NCBI RefSeq assembly: GCF_008831285.2 | Contig: NC_045150.1 | Location: 16,938,600 to 17,002,599, forward strand | Source: Nymphaea colorata | Lineage: Eukaryota > Streptophyta > Magnoliopsida > Nymphaeales > Nymphaeaceae | Reading direction: 5' to 3' | DNA: 64,000 nucleotides | Part shown: piece after piece, positions 27,001 through 39,000 of the stretch | Layout: every line of letters starts with the position of its first letter | Position numbering within the stretch: position 1 is the stretch's first letter | Translations under genes and position numbers: made by a program | Notes under the pieces: generated by a model | Seen by the model: only the letters and a program-made list of their open reading frames with translations | Told to the model about the DNA's origin: nothing | Database searches by the model: none

Positions 27001-30000
27001 CCCTTTTCCGGCCACAGAGGTAAAGGAACCGTCGGCAAGAGAGACACGTTCTTTTCCCGAAGACAGCTTATATTCGTGAAAGAGCTTAGGGTTGCCAGTC
27101 ATGTGATGAGTAGCACCACTGTCAACAATCATCTGACGCTTCGGCCTGATCAACATCAATCTGACTCAAATATGCGCGAAGCTTACGAATCTGTTCCGCA
27201 AAGATAGAAGTTTTTCCTCCACTAAGGTTTGATGCATCAGAAATAGGCTTCTTCCCACCAGAAAACCTCCCTTTACTATTCTTCTTTTCAGGATGCAGGT
27301 CCCAACAGAACTCCATGGTGTGGCCTAGTTTCTTGCAGTGAGTACATTTCCAAGGACGTCGGGCAATTCCCATAGAGGCACGGCTAACCAAAGCTGACCG
27401 TTCATTATGTGACATGTGTTCCCCCTTTCTTCCACTTATGACTAGACGCCTTTGTTCTTCAACTTCCACACGGGAGTAGACATCTTTAATACTAAATGCT
27501 TCTTCAGAATTAGAATTTGACTCCTTACATTTTCGAATTCATCGTTCAGTCCGACTAAGAATAGGAATATCCTATTCTCCCATTCTTTGGCCACATAATG
27601 CATCTGGTCTTGGGGACAATTCCAAGTGTCATCTGAACAGTAGTCAAGATCTTCCCATTTGGACTTTAAGGCTGCATAAAAATCTGCGACTGAGAGATCC
27701 CCTTGCCGAAGAGCATACACATCCTTCATCAGTTGATACACTCGAATCTTCCTCTTCTTCTGGCCATACATTTGTTCCAAAATAATCCACATATCTCTCG
27801 CAGTCTTCTTACCAAGAATGAGAGGTTGAATATCAGAAGATACAGAATTGACAATCCAAGTTTTACTTGGTTGTCTTCAAGGAACCAAGTATGCCAAGCC
27901 GCACTAGTCGCAACCGGTTCAACCTTTCTCCCATTCACATAGGCAATACGGCCTCAACCAGCAATCCCCATGGTGATGGCAGCAGACCATTGAAGGTAAT
28001 TTTCCTTGGTGAGCCGAATGGTAGTAACTTGAACGGGGAAATTTTCAAATCTCGAGATCCCAACATCTGTCTGATCGGTATTGACTGTAGAGGAAGAAGA
28101 ATCAACCATGATCACCAACTAGTACCAACGACAACCCTGGATGACGAAACCACCACCGGCAGCATTAACCAGAAGCGGCAGAGCTAGGCAACGGTGCCGG
28201 GCTGCAGCAGAAACCAGTAGCAAGAGCAGCCGGAATTTGTGGCAACAATGGAAGTGGTGGCGGCGGCAGCTGTGGCAGCGGCGGCGGCGGAACAAGGGCA
28301 GCAAGCAATGGAACGGTCAGGGCCAAAACTTCACAGCCGGCAAAATTTCACAAACTAGAACCTTGCTCTGATACCATGTAGAAACAGTAGAAACACAAGA
28401 AATAAAGATCGAACACGGATGTAACGTGGAAAACCCTCAACGAGAGAGAAAAAATCACAGGTGAGGAGGTCTGGTGCCCACTAGCCGCCAGACTCTCTCT
28501 CTTAGAACTTCATTCCCACTAGAAATTAGGGTTACACGTTTTTAAGTAAGGCCCAACAAGGGCTACAAGCTGGATCGGGTCTAGATCCAGACCCGGTCCC
28601 AAGACCCATCTTTACATGCTTCAACAACACCCATTCAATGCTGAGGCCAAATCTTTCCAGATTCACAATGCCCTATGGACTAGACTGTTAAAGTGCAAGT
28701 CAAGCACTCTGGCCATGTTCTGCCCATGAAAACTGGGACTGAAGCTACTTGTCAATGCTCATCAATCATCACCTATCTACAGCCAGCCAAAGTTTCTATG
28801 ACAATGATCAACAGTCACCTGTAGTCAAGTATTTCTTTTGTATCTCAAGATTGAAATCATATTTTGGCGACAAAATTATTCATGTAGTACTCAGCAAGTC
28901 ATTTTAAACTTATGTATATACCTCGGTCAAAATGTCCCTTGGTCCTTTCTGCAGAAATTAGCTGAAATACTGGCCTGGAACTAATAGAAGTAACATACCT
29001 GGTGCAGCGGATGGATTGCGTGAGCCAGTACCACAGGTCTCAATCAGTTCAAGTAAGATCTCATCACAGCCACCTATGCAGCCTGAAATGGAAATCATCA
29101 TTTAACCACAACAATCCCTGTGAGAAGTACAATCATTTAACCAAAACAATTCCCCACGATAAATAGATTAGCATTAGTACAAATGACAGTAACACAATCA
29201 CGGCGTGGCTGAATTACTTCTGTCCTCCAAATAGCATAGAGATGCATATAGTGCAGAATCATTCAGAAACTACAAAACTGTCAATTCTTTATAACGTTAT
29301 GTCCTAAACCTTCCTTAAATTAGTACAAAAAACAAAAATTAAAGCCTCTTAATCGGGAATATATAATGTTTGATGTGTCAGCAGACCAAGCCATGAACAG
29401 TATCTTATGACTCAGGAAGTAAAAAAAAAAAAAAATCTGGCCAACAACAAATACAAACAGGTAAAACATGCATCTGAAACTGCAATAATGAACACCTTGA
29501 CAAGCTTTTAGCAACTTTGACTTGCCACAAGCAAAACTAACAAAGACACTTTCCATTCCGTAAAATGAGGTGCAAATTTTAGCCACAGAACCTTCTGTAA
29601 CATACTCTAAAAAAGTTTAAAGCAGGAAAAGAGAAAACAAAAACACAAAGCTGGCACTGGAATGAAAGAAGTCCAAAGTTATCAAGCCTTTAGAAGCTAA
29701 ACAATTTTAACCTACAAAGTGGACCAAATATAAATCACAACCATTGGTTCTATTAAATAAATGACAGTCATTGTTTAGGATATTGTAGCTACCTTTCCAA
29801 TTTCACACATCATAGATAATATCAACAAAAACAACAAAATGCAAAAATTATCACAATCTTTTGAAAATATAATCAATATCAAATTCACACAATAATATTA
29901 TGATATTTTCACAAAATTTTAGTTTTAAATTATTTCAAACATAATGTTTTTGTCTATTTTGACACTTTTAATAACTACTTTGAATTTTTATCGTTGTTTC

Positions 30001-33000
30001 TGTAAGAAAATCAGTAAAACGCTCATAATTTCATAATATTTTCCATTATTTTTGTGTATTTATTTAACTTTATTAATTCCCAAGTTTTGCCCGAGAAAAT
30101 AAAACTTTCTGATTAATACACTGGAAACCTTACCAAAAAAAACCCAAGAACTATATATGTGACTGTCGCTTTGCAGTTTATGGTCACAACAGAATTTTTT
30201 GATTAAATATAGAGTCAACTGTTCCTCTCATCTTCCCCAAACAATTCCAACTTAAAAATATCTAATGCCCGAAAATGTTCCTGACAGAAAATTTTGCATC
30301 AATGCTGCAAGTATGGTTACAAATCTCTTTTGGGTTTTCTTTGTCAAGGAACTTTTTCTAATTGGAAAAATCTCTACATATCAAAATTAGATGGTGAACA
30401 TATTTCTCTCTGTGTGTGTATGACTGTATGTGTGTGTGAGAGAAAGAAAAAGAGAGAGAGAGAGAGATGCAATTCGGGTTGATGGAGAGGAAAAGTTGGA
30501 GATTTTGGAGAAAAAGACTGATGAGCTATACTTCCACAGCTTCCAAAGTAGTACTGTATCAATAGGAACAGGGAGTATGGGCCGCAAGCACTCTGATAAA
30601 AGTACACGTGTTATTTTCTTCAATCTTTAATTTCTCTAACCATAGAATATGGGCTTGGATGGCCGTCATTCAAGGTTTGCCAGCTATATTACAAAAAGAG
30701 CAACAAAGGGTGAAAAAAGAAACCTGGCCTCTTTCCATTATTGTGTCTATTCAATGTCTTTGTTATTCTTCTTGCTTTTCTGTCATGATTTTTTCAAAAT
30801 TTCACAAGATATTAATGGTTCATACATGTAAAAATATTGTTAAGGAATATTGTTTCTTGAGAAATTTGGTGATCTACCAATACCATTAACTTCTATCATG
30901 CTTGGGAGGTATTTAATCCTTAAATTCAGCAGACTCGTGGCCAAATTTTCTCTGAACCATCTTCTGGATATAGTTGACAAGGTCTTGCCAAAATTGATAA
31001 AAGATCAAATGCAACACGTGATAATGACAAATAATTTTGCTACTTATATGTATGAGCAGGTTCAAATTTTTAGTTTCGATGTTATTATGGAGTTCAAGAA
31101 CCTCCAATTTGGAGCTGTCATATTTTTCAAAATATCATGTTAAAAACGGAAAACCAAGAGAAAATGAAAAAAACATAAAGAATTTGCAATATTTTGAAAG
31201 AATTGCCACAAATGAAAATATCATGTTTCTATCACAAAATTTTCGACAAATATATTTACCAAAAAACATTTTTAATTTATTTTAACCTTGTTTAGTTTCT
31301 TTTAGCATTTTAATATTTACATTTATTTTTTATAAATAAAATTAGTAGGAAATTCAAAATTTCACAGGTTTTTCCCCTTCTATATATTTTAAATTTTGAA
31401 TTCCTAAGATGTTTCCAAGAAAACAAACTTATCAATTTTTCAATTAATGTCCAAGAAACCTCACCAATAAAAACCTCAAGAACTATATTTGTGCCAACGG
31501 TATGGACCCATGATTTGAATATCTTGCATATGCAAAAGTTTTGGTCAAAGAGACCACATCATTCTAAGTTGATTTCTTAGGTGCTTGAGTTATGCAATTT
31601 TCGCATCTAGTTTCATGCAACTTAGAATAGTAAAATCAAGCACATGATGCACATGAATTTGTGCTGCTGGCATTCTGGTTCACTGGTTCAGACTTGATAT
31701 GCAATCTGATACACACCTAAATGGTCAACATTGAAGGTAGGAGGTATTTCCATTCTCCGAAATTTGAACTGTATCTTAAAAATTGGCCCTGGAAAAGAAA
31801 ACAAAACAGTAAATCATCACTGTAATAAAGAAAATTAAATTGGGTTTTCTCTGAGGTGGGAGTTAAAAAAAGAAATACACATATTTGGTACTATACCAGG
31901 AGTGCAAGTAGTGCATATGTTTTCACTAACATGTGCTTCAGCAATGGCTCCTGGAAGCCAAACAACGTTCCTGCACTATGAAAATTCAACAAGCAACAAT
32001 ATCATCAAATATGCCACACTAAAGATAGAACAAGGTCCCAACAGGAAAATCAATGTGGTCTAGAGTAGATAAACATTGAAAACTAAGTTTAGCATATAGC
32101 AGACAAATGTTCACAAACTAAAGTGTAGTATATAGCAGACATTCTAGACGTATGTAACCAAGGAGAGTAGTTTCTCGTGTTGTTTCAGTTGTAACCAGAG
32201 AAAAAGGTAAATGAGTTTGTTCAATTTGGAAGAAGATTCACTAAATGAAAAGATCACTTAGGCAGACGCAAGTCCTACACCTTTCTATGATGAGACTGAA
32301 ACTACCAGATCAAGAATGCATGCTCTCAAAGAATTACATAAGAAGGTCCAAGCAACTTAAAACATGATCAAGTAATAGGAACCCAGGTCCAAGCCCAAAA
32401 AGCATCCTCCGATCCACGGGAAGCATAGAACATAATATAAGCTCGAATAAAGAAAGATGAGGTTCAGTAGTTACAAAGAAGAGTGAGGAACCTCTCGCTG
32501 GTTTTTGGAAAGCCTATGGTCAAACATTTAGCCCACAACAAAGCCATGAAATGAAATTGGCATTCTTAGAGAAAGAAATATACATTGAATAAGATCTTCT
32601 GAAAGGATATGCAGGACTAAAATTCAAACCATGAGAAAGCCATGCAAATTTCACTTTCACAAATCTATGCAGGACTAACGTTTAATCCATTGGACTCTTG
32701 GGAGTGGGAGAGAATAAGAAGAAGATGAGAGAGAAAGAGAGAGAGAGAGATTGTTATAACTCAATCTACTTACAAGTGGGAAGCGCAGGCATCCGACCAT
32801 GTAATTTCCATCCTGGAAATAACGGAGTTGTTTGTGAAATTTAGATAAAATAGAAACCATTTTGAAGTCAAGTACATGTAATATCATAGAAACATATACA
32901 AACAAATAACAATGCAATCCCATGATCATTCTACCAATAGCATCATACTTATTAGTGGACACAATATGCATATCATTTACTACCAAAGCTTAGAACACAC

Positions 33001-36000
33001 ACAGATATACATATATATATTTCCACATAGGGTTTGTGGCTTTTTCTATCTGGGTTTGAATGGAGAAATCCTCTGCTTCTCACAGCACATGGCCTAATGC
33101 ATTGCGTCAGGCGGCTGTAAGTGGATGGAATTCAAGATGAACGGACAACTCGTAACTAAAAAATTTTCCGTCTTTTAGATTTTTTTAATTATTTGAATTT
33201 CCTAGGCTTCCCGAGAAAAACAAACTCTCCAATTATTTCCCAAGAAAAACCTAGTTTTTTACAAGCTGTAACAGTTACGTTCAAACTCAAGTTCTTGCGC
33301 CATGATAGCTTATTGCAGAATTGGACAGCTCATGCATCTCCATCAGTCTGCCAATAGCTAATTTTAATGCATAATGCACTAATACAGCAGCATATAATCC
33401 ATATATTAGCAGGTCTTCTAACTACAATCCAATCATTTGTTGCACAGAAACAGGTTACATAGCTAATATTTCAATTTCCTAGTCCTGGCTGTCTTTTCAA
33501 TACAGCTTGTCCAATTTATCTAAACATTGTTTTCAAAATCATAATGTTGTCTCTATGCATAGAATCAACCTTACAAACAGAAGATAACCAGACTAGACAT
33601 GTCACCCAGAATAAAACCACATACAGGTTTTCTTCTCAACACCATCTCTGACTCTTGGCATACTGTACAAGAACGCACTGTCTGCCCATGATTATCATCA
33701 GTGTCATTCCTGTTGGATCTGTTACAACAGCTTAGAATGTTATATAGTCAAATTTGCACAAACAAACATGGGCCAGTAATCACCTTTCGAAGAAAATCTC
33801 CATTGCCCCCATAAGTTTTCCTTTTTGAACCCTTGCCTGGATAGACAAACAACCAGTCAACTACGAATAGAGAAAAGCATCAGAACTAATAAAATGCAAT
33901 GAACCATGAGTCCAGGCAGTCACTTGATTTTTGTTCATTGTCATGTTTGAGAAAGCTGTATTGATTTTTGTTAAAGAGTTTTTTTGAAATATTAGAAAGT
34001 TAGAGAGCAGGTCTTTAAATATTTTCTTATAGTTGTTGGACCTTTTTTGTAAAGTGTTTACAGCCAGCCCTAATCTCTTTTAAAAGAGATTAGGGTTACG
34101 TGAATGATGATTCTTTTTGGCTCTTTCTTTCTCATCGTAACATGGTATCAGAGCACTCTCCTGTGCCAACAGCCAAGTGAGTTTTTCCGGCGACTCTCCA
34201 GCGACCTCTCCCTCCGGAGATCTCTTCCTTCCTCCCTCTTTTCATCTCCCAACTATATTCTTTCTTACCACCCAATAAGGAGACGGTAAGAGAATAGAGG
34301 TTGGGGGGCCTGCGTGGGGAAGGACCTGATCATGCCTATGTGGAAGGCGTGATCAGATCCTTGTTTATCAATCTCGTGGATGATACTGCTGCTGTGATCA
34401 GAATTTGTGTTGACCGTGGGGAGCAAAATATCCTATAGATCGTGGATATCAAGTCTGAAAGTTAAAGTTTAATGAGTTGTGGACTGCTGCTGATTCTAAG
34501 TATGGAACCTATCATTTGATTATGTTGAGATTCTTGCCGTATGTTGTGGACAGCCAGTCTTATGTGGTGTGGCTGTATTTAAGAATAGCAGCAGTCATTT
34601 GTTGATGGTGGAAGTAGTTGATAGGTTCCATACTTAGAATCAGCAGCAGTCCACAACTCATTAAACTTTAACTTGCAGACTTGATATCCACGATCTATAG
34701 GATATTTTGCTCCCCACGGTCAACACAAATTCTGATCACAGCAGCAGTATCATCCACGAGATTGATAAACAAGGATCTGATCACGCCTTCCACATAGGCG
34801 TGATCAGGTCCTTCCCCACGTGGCTGTATTTAAGAATAGCAGCAGTCATTTGTTGATGGTGGAAGTAGTTGCTGTCTTTGGCAGATATTATTGAAGTTTA
34901 GTATTTACTGTCTATTGAAGATTTTCTGCCTGTGTTGCCTTCATCGGCTGCAACTATTATTTGAGTGCATGCCTGTGTTTCTTCCTGTTTTACTGCCTGA
35001 ATTTCAGTCCATGTTGCTGCTTGTGTCTGATGGAAATATTCAGAGTTTGTATCTGGGTAGCTGCCTGCTTTATTGAATTTCTGATTTTAAATTGCAGCTG
35101 TAAGAATTTTTTAGATTCTCCTGCGCTGCAGTGATTTTGATATTCCTCTAATATTAGTAGTCAGCTGGGTCCCCTTGATTTATTATGGCGGAAAACAGTA
35201 AATCAGAAAGTTCTACCGAATACAAGATGGCTGGAAATTCATTCTCTTATGGAACCACGATAAAATTGAATGGTTCAAATATGAAATATGGTCTAGGGTG
35301 TTCATGATCTTTGTGGCTGGGCATAGAAAAAATATGTTCTTGAGGAGGATGAACCTACTGAGAAAAAGGGAATATATGCTGCGTGGCATGAAGATAATTA
35401 TATTGTTATGTCTTGGATTATGAATAGTGTGAAGTCTCATATAGCCCCAACTATTGCATATTATACCAAGGCCAAGGATATGTGGTCTTTCTTGAGGAAG
35501 ACATACTCGCATGCCACTAATGTAATTAAAATCCTATAATTGGAAGAAGAGTTATGCAACATACGACAAGGGGATCAGGATCTATCTCAGTATTTTGCCA
35601 CTTTGACTGCTGCGTATGAACGGTTAAAGGCTCTTCGTCCACCCTGCCAACATTGTTATGCATCACACTTTGAAACTGGTATGGTAGCGAAGCTTCTGTC
35701 TGGCTTATCTCCAGAATACTCTGTGGCAAAGTCTCAAATTCTCACAGGAAGTGATCTTCCAGATCTAGTAGACACATATAATAGGCTGAGTCGTCTTGCA
35801 GTCACTCTTTCTCAAAATACGCAAGACACACCAATCTCTGCACTTGTGATATCAAGAGAACGGGTCCCCAGTTCTTTTGGTGGCAGTAGGAGATGTGGTA
35901 CAGGCCGTGGTGCAGGACACGACAGATTTCAGTGCTCTTATTGTGGCAAAATTGGTCATCTAGAGGATCGTTGTTGGGACAAGCATCCTCACCTCCGTTC

Positions 36001-39000
36001 TAGTGTTTCCTCTAGACGTGGTGGAGGTAGAATCGCCACAGGCAAAGTCTCAAATTCTCACAGGCAGTGATCATCCAGATCTAGTAGACACGTATAATAG
36101 GTTGAGTCGTCTTGCAGTCACTCTTTCTCAAAATACGCAAAGACACACCAGTCTCTGCACTTGTGATATCAAGAGAACGGGTCCCCAGTTCTTTTGGTGG
36201 CAGTAGGGGACGTGGTACAGGCTGTGGTGCAGGACGCGACAGATTTTAGTGCTCTTATTATGGCAAAATTGGTCATCTAGAAGATCGTTGTTGGGACTAG
36301 CATCCTCACCTCCGTTCTAATGTTTCCTCTGGACGTGGTGGAAGTAGAATCGCCACAGGCAAAGGTCCTTCTTCATCCCAAGCAGCTCATTCAAAGGCAA
36401 CAATATCTATGGTTGAGTCTTCTATTGATCCTTCTATATCCATGTCATATTCTCTTAACATAAGTAAGGATGAATATGATTGTGTTCTTGCTCAAAGGTC
36501 TGCCTCTACATCTGCCAATGCTACTGTTATAGATTCAGCATTCTCTGTTGGTGCTCCTACTGATGATCTAGGTATGACATGGATGATAGATTCTGACGCT
36601 TCTAGACATTGTTGTAATCAACCATAGAATTTTTCATCATTTGTCAGATTTTCTACACCACAACATGTCAGGTTGGCTGATGGCAAGTTGTCTCCTGTTT
36701 TAGGCGGCGGTGATATCTACCTTCCACATTTAGGCAAGTGTGCTATATGCTCCTCAGTTTCCTGTTAACTTGTTATCTGTTAAGCAGCTAGCTAACGACT
36801 TACAGTGTAAAGTCATTTTTGACCCTGACTCTTGTTCTTTTCAATACTTACCAACTGGGAAGATGATTGGTGGTGGCCATGAACTTGAGAGACTTTATTT
36901 TCTGTCGATCCCAGTTGATGTTGTTGCATCTTCAGTCCCTTCGAAGCCTTCTCCTTTCCAATGGCATCTCAGACTGGGTCATCCATCAGTACCAAAACTT
37001 TGTCGCATGTTTTCAGATATTTCTGCATCAGAGTCTTTCTTATGTGATGCTTGTCAGTTGGGCAAGCATACACGGAGCAGCTTTCCTTCGAGTCAGAGTC
37101 AGTCTAGTCAGAGTCCGTTTGATCTCATTCATGTGGATGTATGGGGTCCTAGTCGAGTTCCTTTTCGGTCATGTTTTCGATACTATCTTGTTTTAGTTGT
37201 TGATTTTACTAGAGTCAGTTGAATTTTTTTGTTAAGGGAAAAATCTGAAGTCATATGTATTCTTCAAAAATTTGTCAATGAAATAAAAACTCAGTTTGGT
37301 CTCATTGCCAAAAATATTCGCACTGATAATGCTCTTGAATTCAAGTCTTTCATTCTACTTCAGTTTTATGCCAATCATGGAATTCACCCTCAATATACTT
37401 GTCTGCATACGTCCCAACAAAATGGTGTAGCCGAACGCAAACATCAACAACTCCTAAATGTGGCTCGCACCCTTATGCTACATTCTCACATGCCTGCCTA
37501 TTTTTGGGGTGATGTTATTCTTACTTACTGCATGTTATCTCATTAATATATTACCCTCTTCCTCCATCCAAGAACGTATTCCCATTCAAATTCTATATCC
37601 AGGGCGTCCATTATTTCACTTACCTCTCAAAGTATTTGGATGCACTTGCTTTGCACATATCCTAGGCCCAAACAAAAATAAACTTGCTGCCCAAGCCATC
37701 AAATGTGTCTTTATTGGCTACTCAGTCAATCAAAAAGGATATAAATGCTTTGATCCCCTGACTAAGAAAGACATTATCAGTGTGGATGTTACCTTCTTTG
37801 AGTCTTGCCCTTATTTTGCCCCGTCAAGTCCATCTCTATCTGAGATGCATGTACCTATACCTCTTCCTATTACACTGATGTCACTTGAGTCATTTCCACC
37901 ATTTCGACATGACATAGATCATCAACAATTTACAACTAATTTATGCAAAGAAAGCCATTCATCATAAATTGACTAAAAGATTCATGAAAGATCCTATGTA
38001 AGAAGCACCAGTACGCTTGTGCACATGCAGATATTTAAGTCGTGTTTGATGGCCCCTCGAACCTTATATCTGAGGGGATCCAGAAACTTCAGATGTAGGT
38101 CCGAAGATCATAGATCCAAGGGTGATGAGAACCCTGGTGGTGTTGAGGATTTGTCCCACCATGGTGACTGCCAGTGAGTCTCTCCCTCTTTCTCAACCAG
38201 CCGGCCGGACAATATGTCTTTGAAGCCCATGCTTATGACGGAAAAGGATGACTTTGAAGCTCTCTCTCTCTCTTTGTGTGTGTTTGTGTGGCAGGATTTG
38301 CTCATGAAGTCGGACCTTCCAGTACATCCAAGGTTGAATGTGAGATCCAGGGCTAACAAACACCTTCTTAGGTACATGTGTATGTGCATATGTGTTTGTG
38401 CATGTACGTTGTGTTTGCATGAGTGTGTCTAAGTCACATGGAATGCCACTTAGGTACAAGCACCCATGCTAGGGTGTGAAGACCAGTGGAGATAGCCAAG
38501 GTACATTTTGGATCAAATTTGGGCAAGACACAAACCCAATCAATTAATTTTAGTGAAAATGGCAAATGTCCCTTCCCTCTCTCACTCTTACACATTTCAT
38601 TTCTTGTTTATCTCTGCAAATTTTCAGCCATGACAACCTCATTTAGCTCAGATCTGCAACTCTTAGAAAATCGCACCTATGTCTATGGACATGGAAAATT
38701 TTTCCTCATACCCGTGTTCATACTTCAATACTCTGATATTGGTACTCCAATACATCAGGACATGTTTTGGATCAGGTCTGCGTCAGACCTGATCCAAAAG
38801 CATTAAATCCTTCATTTCAAAAAAATGTGTGATTTTTTTGTGAGATTTTGTATATATATGTCAGATCTTATTCAACATGTATTAACCCTTTTTGCTTTTT
38901 AACAAAATGTGCACATTTTTGTGGGATTTTGTATGTATATTATATGTACATTGTCATATCATCGTACCCACATTTTCCAACTGTCATACCCATACCCGCT

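Larger units (their letters stand above)
23574..28626 (-). mobile_element. Element B: decayed Ty1/copia retrotransposon
   Basis: 5053 bp on the minus strand, with LTRs at 23574-23825 (3') and 28377-28626 (5') and target duplication ACACC at 23569-23573 and 28627-28631. The LTRs differ by roughly ten substitutions plus a 2 bp indel, so it is clearly older than A. It belongs with F and G by LTR and protein sequence. It lies in the same TOP3A intron as A, only about 100 bp from it, and in the sense direction. Confidence 0.95.
33969..37930 (+). mobile_element. Element D1: 3'-truncated copia element
   Basis: A 5' LTR-like sequence (33969-34142), a primer-binding site and a decayed gag-protease-integrase frame are present. 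Homology to D2 stops near 37.9 kb. No reverse transcriptase, RNase H, polypurine tract or 3' LTR follows. It sits in the 5.9 kb TOP3A intron, antisense to the gene. The left edge is inferred from a TGTTAAAG start resembling element A; no target duplication can be tested. Confidence 0.82.

Noticed and set aside
30374-30623. Minus-strand Ser-Leu and His-Thr rich open frames
   Set aside because: They read a (TG)n(GA)n microsatellite in a TOP3A intron.
33784-33836. Alternative reading [16 protein letters not shown] for this TOP3A exon
   Set aside because: It looked plausible beside DGNYMVGC, but skips the exon with CTVC and breaks phase. The chosen frame joins both neighbours correctly.
33969-34142. 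D1 LTR and element A LTR as the same family
   Set aside because: Both start TGTTAA and are short, but the rest of the LTR and the proteins differ clearly.
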